Assembly: GCF_018502625.1 (NCBI RefSeq)
Contig: NZ_CP075566.1
Coordinates: 5,397,001 to 5,461,000 of the forward strand
DNA from: Pseudomonas hormoni
GTDB taxonomy: Bacteria; Pseudomonadota; Gammaproteobacteria; Pseudomonadales; Pseudomonadaceae
Direction of reading: 5' to 3'
DNA length: 64,000 nucleotides
In this document: piece by piece, positions 43,843 through 54,501 of the stretch
Position numbering within the stretch: the stretch's first letter is position 1
Layout: every line of letters starts with the position of its first letter
Notes under the pieces: model-generated
Database searches by the model: none
Told to the model about the DNA's origin: nothing
The model's input: only the letters and a program-made list of their open reading frames with translations
Position numbers and translations under genes: made by a program

Positions 43843-44457
43843 TCAAAGCAATTCGCGAATTTCCTTCGGAAGAAAACGCACATACCGGGTTGCCTGATGC
43901 GTATTACAACGCCGCACAATTGAAGGCACGCTCTTGTTGAGCTTGGCGATGAGCGCCAGTCGTTTCTCGTCCGGCAACTGCGTAGGTGAAAGGGAGTGGG
44001 TCAGATAGCTGCGGGTCCAGTTGAACACCGGCATGTCCACCCACGAGAAATCTGCAAGCTGCAGCGCGGCTTTGGCGACGTCACCACAGCTCAACTGCTT
44101 CAACTCCTCGTTGGCGTGAATCGGCAGATTGTCGTCCAACCTGAAAACCATCGGCGCGACCACCTGGATTTCTGCAGGTCGCTCGCGGGAAACGTCCCAG
44201 GGTTTGTATCGCCATTGGCTCACCGCCGTTAGGGACGCTTCGACAAAGTCGGGATCCGCATCTTTTGAAACCACCACATGACTGACCGACCCGTCGGCAT
44301 GGGCGGTGAAATTGACCCGCACCATGCCGGTAATACCGGCCCGATAAAGCGCCACCGGGTAAACCGGCTTGGGATTGTTCTCCGGAATCAGAAACACCTC
44401 ACCCGCCCTGACCTCGATGGACACAACGAGCAAAAACAAACACACAAACCACCGCAT
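43843..44457 (-). CDS. Secreted stand-alone TonB C-terminal-domain protein
   Basis: A 204-residue protein with a signal peptide (MRWFVCLFLLVVSIEVRA-G) and a TonB/TolA C-terminal fold (PKPVYPVALYRAGITGMVRVNFTAHADGSVSHVVVSKDADPDFVEASLTAV, then QWRYKPW). No proline-rich linker; a further ~100 residue extension follows with two cysteines (LSCGDVAKAAL; RRCNTHQ) that could form a disulfide. Start ATG 44457 chosen for GGAG spacing over GTG 44466. Not a classical energy transducer because the domain follows a cleavable signal. Function unknown. Confidence 0.75.
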   Translation of the reverse strand: MRWFVCLFLLVVSIEVRAGEVFLIPENNPKPVYPVALYRAGITGMVRVNFTAHADGSVSHVVVSKDADPDFVEASLTAVSQWRYKPWDVSRERPAEIQVVAPMVFRLDDNLPIHANEELKQLSCGDVAKAALQLADFSWVDMPVFNWTRSYLTHSLSPTQLPDEKRLALIAKLNKSVPSIVRRCNTHQATRYVRFLPKEIRELL

Positions 44458-44466
44458 AAACCCCAC

Positions 44467-44786
44467 TCCTTCGCGACTGAAAAGCCAGACCTGGCATCAG
44501 CACAAAGGTTAAGACTCGAGGGCTTTTTACATAACGCCGCGACTTCCCATTCAAACGAAGGACATTTCCCAAAGCCCTGCCCTACTCCGGACAGAACCGC
44601 GTCATCAATGACCGCCAGGTAACAATTCCCACAGCGCCCTTCATTTATACCTGAGCGACATGTTCGTAAAAGAACATGCGATCTCCAACATTTCCGCTGT
44701 TTGGCCGATGCGAACCGGTGCTATTTTCGGTAATGAAACTGTAACATTCGCATCCGCAGTCAAAACAAGAAATCTGGAGCTCTTGA
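44467..44786. promoter_or_regulatory. Promoter region of glpT with GlpR operator
   Basis: 320 bp without a gene. CATGTTC-GTAAAA-GAACATG at 44659-44678 is a perfect inverted repeat matching the GlpR operator consensus (TATGTTCG...CGAACATA). A TTATAC hexamer (44645-44650) lies just upstream and could be the -10, so GlpR binding would cover the start site and repress glpT until glycerol-3-phosphate is present. The rest of the stretch shows no other feature. Confidence 0.75.
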
Positions 44787-46136
44787 ATGTTTGCTTTTTT
44801 TCGTCCTGCCGCACATCAGGCTCCATTGCCTGAAGAAAAAATAGACAGCGCCTACCGACGTCATCGCTGGCAGATCTTCGCCGGCATATTCATCGGCTAC
44901 GCGGGTTACTACCTGCTGCGCAAAAACTTCTCGCTGGCCATGCCCTATCTGATCGAAGAGGGTTATACCCGCGGTGAGTTGGGCCTGGCGTTGTCGGCCA
45001 TTGCTATCGCCTACGGCTTGTCCAAGTTTCTGATGGGCATTGTTTCCGACCGTTCCAATCCACGCTTCTTCCTGCCATTCGGCTTGCTGGTTTCGGCCGG
45101 CGTCATGTTCATTTTCGGCTTCGCGCCCTGGGCCACGTCCAGCGTGACCATTATGTTCATCCTGCTGTTTATCAATGGCTGGGCTCAGGGCATGGGTTGG
45201 CCGCCGAGTGGACGGACCATGGTGCACTGGTGGTCGCAGAAGGAACGCGGTGGCGTGGTGTCGCTGTGGAACGTGGCGCATAACGTGGGCGGTGGCCTGA
45301 TTGGTCCGTTGTTCCTGCTGGGTATGGGCCTGTTCAATGACTGGCACGCAGCGTTCTATGTGCCGGCTGCAGTGGCCATGGCCGTCGCGGTGTTCGCTTT
45401 CGCCACCATGCGCGACACGCCGCAATCGGTCGGCCTGCCGCCGATCGAGAAGTACAAGAACGACTATCCGGAAGGCTACGACGCCAGTCACGAAGAAGAA
45501 TTCAGCGCCAAGGAAATCTTCGTCAAATACGTGCTGCGCAACAAAATGCTCTGGTACATCGCAATGGCCAACGTCTTTGTCTACCTGCTGCGCTATGGCG
45601 TGCTGGACTGGGCACCGACCTACCTCAAGGAAGCCAAGGGTTTCAGCGTGGACAAAACCTCGTGGGCGTATTTCCTCTACGAGTGGGCAGGTATTCCCGG
45701 GACACTGTTGTGCGGCTGGATGTCGGACAAGATCTTCCGTGGCAACCGTGGCCTGACCGGCATGGTGTTCATGGCGTTGGTGACCGTGGCGACGCTGGTC
45801 TATTGGCTCAACCCGGCTGGCAACCCGACGGTCGACATGATCGCGCTGATCTCGATTGGTTTCCTGATCTACGGTCCGGTGATGCTGATCGGCTTGCAAG
45901 CGCTGGAACTGGCGCCGAAGAAAGCCGCCGGTACGGCAGCGGGTTTCACCGGTCTGTTCGGTTACCTGGGTGGTTCAGTCGCGGCCAGTGCAGCCATGGG
46001 CTACACCGTGGACCATTTCGGCTGGGACGGCGGCTTCGTCTTGCTGATCGGCGCGTGCCTGCTGGCGATGGCGTTCCTTGCGCCAACCTTGTGGCACAAG
46101 CAAGTCGCCAGTCAGACCCGCGAAGCCATCGCCTGA
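44787..46136 (+). CDS. glpT: Glycerol-3-phosphate transporter (MFS)
   Basis: A 449-residue twelve-helix MFS antiporter exchanging glycerol-3-phosphate for phosphate at the inner membrane. Typical GlpT sequence: [31 protein letters not shown] with the substrate-binding arginine in YLLRKN, then [19 protein letters not shown] and [10 protein letters not shown]. In pseudomonads this protein also imports fosfomycin (known for P. aeruginosa). Controlled by the GlpR site upstream. Its last 25 bp overlap the end of the convergent chaC. Confidence 0.95.
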   Translation: MFAFFRPAAHQAPLPEEKIDSAYRRHRWQIFAGIFIGYAGYYLLRKNFSLAMPYLIEEGYTRGELGLALSAIAIAYGLSKFLMGIVSDRSNPRFFLPFGLLVSAGVMFIFGFAPWATSSVTIMFILLFINGWAQGMGWPPSGRTMVHWWSQKERGGVVSLWNVAHNVGGGLIGPLFLLGMGLFNDWHAAFYVPAAVAMAVAVFAFATMRDTPQSVGLPPIEKYKNDYPEGYDASHEEEFSAKEIFVKYVLRNKMLWYIAMANVFVYLLRYGVLDWAPTYLKEAKGFSVDKTSWAYFLYEWAGIPGTLLCGWMSDKIFRGNRGLTGMVFMALVTVATLVYWLNPAGNPTVDMIALISIGFLIYGPVMLIGLQALELAPKKAAGTAAGFTGLFGYLGGSVAASAAMGYTVDHFGWDGGFVLLIGACLLAMAFLAPTLWHKQVASQTREAIA

Positions 46137-46780
46137 TCGGCTTTTGATTTGCAACGCTTGAGCCGCGCCTCCAGATTCCGGTCTGGCATGGCGTGGCTAC
46201 GCAGGGCGTTGGCGGTCTGCTCGACATAATCGCGGGTGGTGCCGTAACGCCCGCAAGCGTTTTCGAACACGTGGCTCAGCACGTGATCCGGCAAGTTGCC
46301 GGCATAGCTGGGCAGGTGTCGCTCCAACACGAATCCCAATGCCTGAACCTGGCTTCCGTCTTCGAGACGGCAGTTGAGCCAGTGTGGGCGATAGGACGGA
46401 AATGGCATTTCCCGCTGCCACAGTGCGTAGAGCGACGCTTCGAGTTGTTCTTCGGGTAAACGGTAAGCGAAGCCGCTGCAAGAGCCGCCGCGATCCAGAC
46501 CAAACACCAGCCCCGGCACTTCCGGCGTGCCACGATGTTCGTGGGACCACAAATACAAACCGCGATGATAGCCATGCACCCGGCCGCGAACGCGTTCAAC
46601 CGCCGCGCATTCAGGGCGCCAGATCAGCGAGCCATAAGCGAACAGCCAGACCGGCCCACCCTTGTGGCGCGCCATGGTCGACTGCATCGAGCTGAGCAAT
46701 TGTTCGTGCGTAAGCTGCGGCCCCAGATCGAGCCGCGGAGGGTAAGCCAGATTCATAAAAGCAGATTCAATGGCGCTCAT
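46112..46780 (-). CDS. chaC: Glutathione-specific gamma-glutamylcyclotransferase ChaC
   Basis: A 222-residue ChaC-family enzyme: the substrate loop [14 protein letters not shown], the [17 protein letters not shown] segment and [16 protein letters not shown] are family hallmarks. It cleaves glutathione to 5-oxoproline and Cys-Gly. Convergent and overlapping with glpT by 25 bp. Its upstream region holds unusual nested palindromes. Confidence 0.9.
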   Translation of the reverse strand: MSAIESAFMNLAYPPRLDLGPQLTHEQLLSSMQSTMARHKGGPVWLFAYGSLIWRPECAAVERVRGRVHGYHRGLYLWSHEHRGTPEVPGLVFGLDRGGSCSGFAYRLPEEQLEASLYALWQREMPFPSYRPHWLNCRLEDGSQVQALGFVLERHLPSYAGNLPDHVLSHVFENACGRYGTTRDYVEQTANALRSHAMPDRNLEARLKRCKSKADQAMASRV

Positions 46781-46861
46781 GGCGAATAGCGTTCAGCTCC
46801 CCGCGGGTAATGAATTACTTAATAGAACGCACCGCTGTAACAATAAGGCACATATGTTTTA

Positions 46862-46948
46862 AGGCAATTTAAGTGCCATGGCACGGTTTTAGATAATTGC
46901 CTGAATGACATATAACCTACCGGTATTTATAAAAATTTATAAATACCG
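46862..46948. other. Nested palindromes upstream of chaC
   Basis: AT-rich 200-bp gap. AGGCAATT (46862-46869) and AATTGCCT (46895-46902) enclose the perfect 12-bp palindrome GTGCCATGGCAC (46873-46884). A second, almost loopless repeat CGGTATTTATAAA / TTTATAAATACCG lies at 46921-46948. No T-tract follows, so neither is a standard terminator. Confidence 0.5.
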
Positions 46949-46985
46949 ATCGGCTATATATGGAGTTATAACGACTAAGCGCGGC

Positions 46986-47954
46986 TCAAGAGCGCGGCGC
47001 GTACGCAAACACATCCGCGCGCATCTGATGAGCATCCATCCCGGCTTCAACCAGCGCATCCAGCGTGCCATAGACCATGGCCGGAGAGCCGCTGGCATAC
47101 ACATGCAAGGCTTTCAGGTCCGGGAAATCCTCACACACCGCTTCATGCAGCATGCCGCAACGCCCCGGCCAGCCACAGTGATCGCTGACGACTTTATGCA
47201 GGAACAGATTGGGCAATTTCAGCCATTCATCCCAATGTTCGATCTCATAAAAGTCTTCGGGACGACGCACCCCCCAATACAGATGCACCGGATGCTTGAA
47301 GCCCGAGGCCCGGCAATGTTCGATCAGGCTGTGGATCTGGCCCATGCCCGTACCCGCAGCAATCAGCACCAACGGCCCATCCGGCAATTCCGCCAGATGG
47401 GTATCACCGAACGGCATTTCGATCCGCACCATGGAATTGCGCTGAAGTTGCTCAATCAGGCTCAACGCACTGCTTTCGCGCGCCAGCACATGAATTTGCA
47501 GATCTCGCCCGGCATGGGGTGCCGAGGCCAGGGAGAAAGCGGATTTCTCGCCGTTTTCACGCTCGATCAGCAGGTACTGGCCGGCGTGATAGCGCGGCGG
47601 CTTGCCGGCCGGCGCCCGCAGGCTCACGCGCCAGGTGTCGCCGCCGACGTCCCTGCACTCAATGACCTGACATGACAAGCTGCGCACCGGCAGTTCTCCC
47701 CGCGCGAGCACGCCATCCCACAGCACGATGCAGTCTTCCAGCGGCTCTGCTATGCAAGTGTAGAACTCGCCATGGTCGCGCACACCGCCTTCCTGTTCGA
47801 CCCGTCCTTCCACCAGCAGCGCGGCGCACACGTGGCAATTGCCGTTGCGGCAGCTTTGCGGGCATTCATAGCCCAGACGCCGTGCGCCATCGAGAATCCG
47901 CTCGCCGGGCAGAATCTCAAGCACTGCTCCGGAGGGCTGCAAGGTTACACGCAT
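46986..47954 (-). CDS. Ferredoxin-fused NAD(P)H reductase (CDP-6-deoxy-delta-3,4-glucoseen reductase-like)
   Basis: A 322-residue electron-transfer protein: N-terminal plant-type [2Fe-2S] ferredoxin domain (CPQSCRNGNCHVCAAL with Cys-x4-Cys-x2 or 3-Cys spacing and a fourth Cys in FYTCIAEP), FAD-binding domain (YHAGQYLLIERENGEKSAFSLAS) and NAD(P)-binding domain (GPLVLIAAGTGMGQIHSLIEHC). Its ATG shares one base with the ubiD stop (TGATG), so it is coupled to UbiD. In E. coli the flavin reductase fre follows ubiD; this gene may fill an equivalent role. Sugar reductase activity is unlikely from context. Confidence 0.85.
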   Translation of the reverse strand: MRVTLQPSGAVLEILPGERILDGARRLGYECPQSCRNGNCHVCAALLVEGRVEQEGGVRDHGEFYTCIAEPLEDCIVLWDGVLARGELPVRSLSCQVIECRDVGGDTWRVSLRAPAGKPPRYHAGQYLLIERENGEKSAFSLASAPHAGRDLQIHVLARESSALSLIEQLQRNSMVRIEMPFGDTHLAELPDGPLVLIAAGTGMGQIHSLIEHCRASGFKHPVHLYWGVRRPEDFYEIEHWDEWLKLPNLFLHKVVSDHCGWPGRCGMLHEAVCEDFPDLKALHVYASGSPAMVYGTLDALVEAGMDAHQMRADVFAYAPRS

Positions 47955-49420
47955 CAATCTATTCCTAACTGATTCCAGATGGCATCGATCCGTTGGGTCA
48001 CGGCATCATCCTTGACGATCACCCGGCCCCACTCGCGGGTGGTTTCGCCGGGCCATTTATGCGTGGCATCGAGCCCCATTTTCGAACCCAGGCCGGAGAC
48101 CGGCGAGGCGAAATCGAGGTAGTCGATCGGCGTGTTGTCGATCATCACCGTGTCGCGCTTGGGGTCCATGCGCGTGGTGATGGCCCAGATCACGTCGTTC
48201 CAGTCCCGCGCGTTGATATCGTCGTCCGTGACAATAACGAACTTGGTGTACATGAACTGTCGCAAAAACGACCAGACACCGAGCATTACCCGCTTGGCAT
48301 GGCCGGGATACGACTTCTTCATGGTCACGATGGCCATGCGGTACGAGCAGCCTTCGGGCGGCAGGTAGAAGTCGGTGATCTCCGGGAACTGCTTCTGCAG
48401 GATAGGTACGAACACTTCATTCAGCGCCACGCCAAGAATCGCCGGCTCATCCGGCGGACGGCCGGTGTAAGTGCTGTGGTAGATCGGTTTGATCCGATGG
48501 GTAATGCGCTCGACGGTGAACACCGGGAAGCTGTCGACTTCGTTGTAGTAACCGGTGTGATCGCCGTACGGACCTTCGTCGGCCATTTCGCCGGGATGGA
48601 TCACGCCTTCGAGGATGATCTCGGCGGTGGCCGGCACTTGCAGGTCGTTGCCGCGGCACTTCACCAGTTCGGTGCGGTTACCGCGCAGCAGGCCGGCGAA
48701 CGCGTATTCGGAGAGGCTGTCCGGCACCGGCGTCACGGCGCCAAGAATGGTCGCCGGGTCAGCCCCCAGCGCCACGGACACCGGGAATGGCTGGCCCGGA
48801 TGCTTCTCGCACCACTCGCGGTAATCCAGCGCGCCGCCACGGTGGCTTAGCCAACGCATGATGACCTTGTTGCGGCCGATCACTTGCTGACGGTAGATGC
48901 CGAGGTTCTGGCGGTCCTTGTTCGGACCTTTGGTGACGGTCAGGCCCCAGGTGATCAGCGGGGCGACATCGCCGGGCCAGCAGGTCTGCACCGGCAGCAT
49001 CGCGAGATCGACATCGTCGCCTTCGATGACCACTTCCTGGCACACCGCGTCTTTGACGACCTTGGGCGCCATGGCGATGATCTTGCGGAAGATGGGCAGC
49101 TTCGACCAGGCGTCCTTCAACCCTTTCGGTGGCTCGGGCTCCTTGAGGAACGCCAGCAGTTTGCCGATCTCGCGCAGTTCGCTGACCGCTTCTGCGCCCA
49201 TGCCCATGGCGACCCGCTCCGGGGTGCCGAACAGGTTGCCAAGTACCGGGATGTCGTAGCCGGTGGGGTTCTCGAACAACAACGCCGGGCCTTTGGCCCG
49301 TAGCGTGCGGTCGCAGACTTCCGTCATCTCCAGCACTGGAGAGACGGGAATCTGGATGCGTTTCAACTCTCCGCGCTGCTCAAGTTGCTGCACGAAATCC
49401 CGAAGGTCCTTGAATTTCAT
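47954..49420 (-). CDS. ubiD: 4-hydroxy-3-polyprenylbenzoate decarboxylase UbiD
   Basis: A 488-residue prenylated-FMN-dependent decarboxylase of ubiquinone synthesis. Start [20 protein letters not shown] at 49420; longer frame overlaps the acyltransferase. Motifs around [23 protein letters not shown], the loop [12 protein letters not shown], and [13 protein letters not shown] (metal/prFMN site Glu) are as expected. Hexameric cytosolic enzyme. Gene order ubiD-rho-trxA around it is conserved in pseudomonads. Confidence 0.95.
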   Translation of the reverse strand: MKFKDLRDFVQQLEQRGELKRIQIPVSPVLEMTEVCDRTLRAKGPALLFENPTGYDIPVLGNLFGTPERVAMGMGAEAVSELREIGKLLAFLKEPEPPKGLKDAWSKLPIFRKIIAMAPKVVKDAVCQEVVIEGDDVDLAMLPVQTCWPGDVAPLITWGLTVTKGPNKDRQNLGIYRQQVIGRNKVIMRWLSHRGGALDYREWCEKHPGQPFPVSVALGADPATILGAVTPVPDSLSEYAFAGLLRGNRTELVKCRGNDLQVPATAEIILEGVIHPGEMADEGPYGDHTGYYNEVDSFPVFTVERITHRIKPIYHSTYTGRPPDEPAILGVALNEVFVPILQKQFPEITDFYLPPEGCSYRMAIVTMKKSYPGHAKRVMLGVWSFLRQFMYTKFVIVTDDDINARDWNDVIWAITTRMDPKRDTVMIDNTPIDYLDFASPVSGLGSKMGLDATHKWPGETTREWGRVIVKDDAVTQRIDAIWNQLGID

Positions 49421-49481
49421 TGAAGATGCCACCCCGAAAATAGGCGTACATCCTACCTGCTCTGGCGTTAAAACAGCACGA

Positions 49482-51437
49482 TCAATTGTGATTTGCACCC
49501 AGCAGCATCGGCGTAAACAGTGGGCTCAGCCGGGCGCTGCCGGAGTCCGAAAGATGATCCTCATCCTTGTACTTCGAATGGCCATTGGCTTCAATGCTGC
49601 AGACCTGGTCCGCACACATCAGTGGCGTTGGATCAATGACATGCACGCCGGGGTCGGCGGCGCTCATCGAATCGAACAAGCCGCTGAGGAAATGCTGGCG
49701 AGCGAGGTGCTCTTCGAGCGGACGCCCCAGCCCCTCAGCCGAACGCCCGACCCGGGCCAGGCTGGTCAGTCGGCTGATGGCGCCCTTGCGCTGCAGCGGC
49801 ACTTCCTTGAACAGCCAGACTTGCGCGCCCGCTTCCCTTATCGCCGCCACCCGCGCTTTCAGCGCTGCGGCCATGCGCGCCTCGGCCTGGGCGGTAGTGT
49901 CGTGCGGGTTGAGCAACACTTGCTTATCGCCGTCTTCACGACCGTAAACGTAAAGACTCCAATTGGAGGCCAGCACCACATCCTTGATCTGCAGGCGACG
50001 AACCTGCTCCATGGTCTGTTCGTTGAAGTCCTTGCAGCGCTGGCGCGGGTCATCACTGAGGATCGGCGGACAGGCGCTCATGCTGTAAAGCCACACCGGG
50101 CGCCCTTCACGCTTGGCACCACTTTCGATCGCCGGCATCAACGCCGCGGCGTGGCTGTCGCCCCATACCAGTCGTGTCGCCGGGACCTCTTGGTTGTCAC
50201 CGAGCAGACAGGCCTTGTCGAATTTCTTGTCCTTGGTCACCAGCATGCATTTCATCTGCCCGGCGCGCCATTCCCTGGCCTGCGCATATTCCAGCGCTTT
50301 GCCGGTCAGGCGCTGAGGAAAACCCTCCTGCGAGCGCACGACGGAACCCGTCACCGCGAGAACAGCCATCGCCATCAAGCCGCCGACCAGCACGGGCTTG
50401 CGTCCGGCCAGCAGGCGTTTTTCACGGAAGGGCAGCTCGACGAAGCGCCAGCTCAACCAGGCCAGGCCCAGCGCCAGCAGCATCCAGCCAGCAGCCTCCC
50501 AGGGCTGAATGCCGTCGATCGAAATGGCATTGGCATAGACGTAGACCGGCCAGTGCCACAGATACAAGGAATAGGAGAGCAAGCCGATCCAGACAAAAAC
50601 ACGCGCACTCAATAGCTGGCCGGCCCAGGTCGAACCCTGCCCGCCCGACCAGATCAGCGCGGTGGCACCGAGTACCGGCAACAACGCTGCCCAGCCTGGA
50701 AACATAGTTCCCCGGTCAAACGTGAACACCGCCAGCAGAACAGCCGCCAACCCGGCCGCACCAACAGACTGAGCGAGCCAGGGCCGAGCAGCGTGTTTGC
50801 GCACTGGCAGGACCGCGAGCATCGCGCCGCACAACAACTCCCAGGCACGTGTCGGCAGCGAGAAGAACGCCACGTCGGGTTTACGCTCGATATAGGCGAT
50901 ATTCAGTCCGAAAGACACCAGCAGCACCGCAAACAGCATCCAGCGCCAATGGCGAACATGGCGCATCAACAACACCATCAACAGCGGAAAGAAGATGTAG
51001 TACTGCTCTTCAACGGCCAGGGACCAGGTATGAAGCAACGGTTTCAAATCCGACGCCGGTTGGAAGTAACCGTCTTCGCGCATGAACAGAATGTTTGAAA
51101 TGAACAGCGACTGATAACGAACCGTCCTGCCCAGCTCGGAGAAGTCCTTGGCCGTCAGCAATAACCAGCCGAGTGCCAACGTCACCAATAGCACCACGCT
51201 CAAGGCTGGAATGATGCGTCGTGCACGTCGAGCCCAGAAATCGACGAAGCTGAAATGCTGCGCGCTGATGTCGCGGAACAGGATGCTGGTAATCAGAAAT
51301 CCGGAAATGACAAAGAAAACATCAACACCGACGAACCCACCGCTGAACGTGCTGAAACCAAAGTGAAAGAGCACGACCGGAATGACGGCCAGAGCCCGCA
51401 ATCCGTCAATGTCACGGCGACTGCCAAATGTGTGCAT
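49482..51437 (-). CDS. Membrane acyltransferase with C-terminal SGNH domain (OafA/OatA type)
   Basis: A 651-residue protein. N-terminal acyltransferase-3 domain (about 1-380) with ten or so helices: [20 protein letters not shown] (catalytic His), [13 protein letters not shown] and [16 protein letters not shown]. The C-terminal soluble SGNH part (about 400-651) has WGDSHAAAL (block I GDS) and DEDHLSDSG (DxxH block V), so it is probably a catalytically complete O-acetyltransferase acting on surface glycans or peptidoglycan. Start ATG 51437 with AAGGGACGTT; occupies the ubiD-rho interval. Confidence 0.88.
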   Translation of the reverse strand: MHTFGSRRDIDGLRALAVIPVVLFHFGFSTFSGGFVGVDVFFVISGFLITSILFRDISAQHFSFVDFWARRARRIIPALSVVLLVTLALGWLLLTAKDFSELGRTVRYQSLFISNILFMREDGYFQPASDLKPLLHTWSLAVEEQYYIFFPLLMVLLMRHVRHWRWMLFAVLLVSFGLNIAYIERKPDVAFFSLPTRAWELLCGAMLAVLPVRKHAARPWLAQSVGAAGLAAVLLAVFTFDRGTMFPGWAALLPVLGATALIWSGGQGSTWAGQLLSARVFVWIGLLSYSLYLWHWPVYVYANAISIDGIQPWEAAGWMLLALGLAWLSWRFVELPFREKRLLAGRKPVLVGGLMAMAVLAVTGSVVRSQEGFPQRLTGKALEYAQAREWRAGQMKCMLVTKDKKFDKACLLGDNQEVPATRLVWGDSHAAALMPAIESGAKREGRPVWLYSMSACPPILSDDPRQRCKDFNEQTMEQVRRLQIKDVVLASNWSLYVYGREDGDKQVLLNPHDTTAQAEARMAAALKARVAAIREAGAQVWLFKEVPLQRKGAISRLTSLARVGRSAEGLGRPLEEHLARQHFLSGLFDSMSAADPGVHVIDPTPLMCADQVCSIEANGHSKYKDEDHLSDSGSARLSPLFTPMLLGANHN

Positions 51438-51529
51438 AACGTCCCTTGTCGTATCCGATACAAAAACGATCCGAAAGGGACATCGTGGCGGCAGGAAAGT
51501 TATCAATCAAGACACAAATCTCACGCACA

Positions 51530-51563
51530 AAAAAAAGCGCCCTGTTCGGGGCGCCCTTTTTTG
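51530..51563 (-). terminator. Terminator downstream of rho
   Basis: Stem GCGCCC / GGGCGC with loop TGTTCG, A-run left and T-run right; serves the leftward rho transcript. Confidence 0.85.
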
Positions 51564-51577
51564 CAGCGGACTGCGTG

Positions 51578-52837
<1,260 letters not shown>

Positions 52838-53035
52838 ATAGGAATGACGTAATCATTTATGGAGGGGGGGAAATTAAGCTTTTGGCTTAATGAGGCCGCG
52901 CCGCAGAGAAGGCGACAGGATCGCGTACTTATTCGAAAAGGAGTGCGTCGGCGACGGCTAGCAGGGGGCAATGGAGAAACCAGTGCGGGGCCGAATGTAC
53001 CACCTGAGTTTCGGAGCGTCTAGCCCTCAATAACG
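52838..53035 (-). promoter_or_regulatory. rho leader and promoter region
   Basis: 198 bp between rho and the terminator of trxA. Contains the inverted repeat ATTAAGC-TTTTG-GCTTAAT (52873-52891) and a G/C-poor stretch nearer the start codon. rho is autoregulated by attenuation in its leader in E. coli; whether this hairpin takes part is unknown. Confidence 0.4.
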
Positions 53036-53067
53036 AAAAAGCCCCGCAATTTGCGGGGCCTTTTTTT
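53036..53067 (-). terminator. Terminator downstream of trxA
   Basis: GCCCCGCAA / TTGCGGGGC stem with A5 to the left (T5 for the leftward transcript) and T7 to the right. Confidence 0.88.
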
Positions 53068-53087
53068 CGGACACTTTACAGCGACGC

Positions 53088-53417
53088 TTAGATGTTGGCG
53101 TCGAGGAAAGCAGCCAGTTGCGACTTCGACAGTGCGCCGACCTTGGTCGCTTCAACGTTGCCGTTCTTGAACAGCATCAGGGTCGGGATACCACGCACGC
53201 CATGCTTGGCCGGGGTTTCCTGGTTTTCGTCGATGTTCAGTTTGGCAACGGTCAGCTTGCCTTTGTAGGTTTCAGCAATCTCGTCCAGAACAGGAGCGAT
53301 CATTTTGCAAGGGCCGCACCATTCAGCCCAGTAGTCGACCAGTACAGCGCCTTCGGCCTTGAGTACGTCGGCCTCGAAGCTAGCGTCGCTAACGTGTTTG
53401 ATAAGATCGCTGCTCAT
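53088..53417 (-). CDS. trxA: Thioredoxin
   Basis: A 109-residue thioredoxin: active site [13 protein letters not shown], then [28 protein letters not shown] with the cis-Pro loop. General protein disulfide reductase of the cytosol. Stands alone with its own terminator; order trxA-rho conserved. Confidence 0.97.
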   Translation of the reverse strand: MSSDLIKHVSDASFEADVLKAEGAVLVDYWAEWCGPCKMIAPVLDEIAETYKGKLTVAKLNIDENQETPAKHGVRGIPTLMLFKNGNVEATKVGALSKSQLAAFLDANI

Positions 53418-53537
53418 GGAAGTCTCCAGGTTGTAAGCAAAAAAACGTGGCCCATCATAGCCGCCCTTCCTTCGTTCAGGAAGGTGCAGATGATTGAGTC
53501 TCGCTATGGTGGTGCATGAGTTTGGGTATAGCTCAAG

Positions 53538-54245
53538 TCAGGACGTGGCGGGAGCGATGAAGGCAATGCCGGTGCGCAGGGCGGCGTTGCGCACATGTTC
53601 GTGCATGGCCTTCTGCGCCGCACCGGACGAGCGCCGGGCCAGCGCGCGGAGGATTTTGCGATGCTCCTGCCAGGTTTCCATGGCTCGCTCTGCCCGGATG
53701 AACGGTAGCTTCTGGCTCTCCAGAAAGATGTCGGCGCTGGCGCTGAGAATGCTCAGCATCGCCTGATTGCCGCTGGCCAGCAGGATGCGCCGGTGGAATT
53801 CGAAGTCCAGGCGTGCTGCCGCCTCAAAATCGCCAACCTTCAATTCATTGCGCATCGCGGCAACGTTGTCTTCCAGCGCATCGAGTTCATCGGTGCTCAA
53901 GGTCACGGCAGCGAGACCGGCGGCAAAACCTTCAAGGGCATAGCGCAACTGGAAGATATCCAGCGGCGAAGCCTGGGCCGCGAAGGGCCAGCCCGGCGCT
54001 GCATCGGATCGCGGCAATTCCACCGTCGCCTGCACGAAAACGCCCTTGCCCGGCTGAATGCTGATCACACCCAACGCACTCAATGACGACAACGCCTCCC
54101 GTAACGACGCCCGACTCACCCCCAATTGCACGGCCAGGTCGCGTTGCGAAGGCAAGGCATCCCCCGGCCCGAAACCTTGCTCGGCGATCAGTTTGCGGAT
54201 GGCTTGCAGCGCCACTTCGGGTACGGCTCGGGAGATCGAGTTCAT
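53538..54245 (-). CDS. GntR/FadR-family transcriptional regulator
   Basis: A 235-residue repressor-like protein: winged-helix GntR domain (about 10-75, FGPGDALPSQRDLAVQLGVSRASLREALSSLSALG...QPGKGVFV) and an all-helical FCD ligand domain with FEFHRRILLASGN and HRKILRAL, where conserved His can bind metal. It is divergent from the amino acid ABC transporter and therefore probably regulates it. No clear ribosome site upstream of ATG 54245. Confidence 0.88.
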   Translation of the reverse strand: MNSISRAVPEVALQAIRKLIAEQGFGPGDALPSQRDLAVQLGVSRASLREALSSLSALGVISIQPGKGVFVQATVELPRSDAAPGWPFAAQASPLDIFQLRYALEGFAAGLAAVTLSTDELDALEDNVAAMRNELKVGDFEAAARLDFEFHRRILLASGNQAMLSILSASADIFLESQKLPFIRAERAMETWQEHRKILRALARRSSGAAQKAMHEHVRNAALRTGIAFIAPATS

Positions 54246-54501
54246 GGTTTTTCAGACGAACCAGGCGAATGAGCGGCTAGTTTTAAAGCTATTCGCGACG
54301 CCCGGCAAGTCGTGCCCCACCGGGGTTCGGCGATGGCCGAGGATGCGCCATCGGAGTGCGAAACGCGGCGCGACTGTTCAGACCAGTAAGACCGTTCAAC
54401 GCCAGCAAAACCGTGGCTTCGCACCACTAAACCCCGATGTTGGCATGGCCCGTGCTCTGTCGATCCGCAGAAATCATTCCTCGCCGATCCGGAGATTTGC
54501 C

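Noticed and set aside
46921..46948. Terminator for the reductase gene
   Set aside because: The repeat is AT-only in its centre, nearly loopless, and no T-tract follows on either strand.
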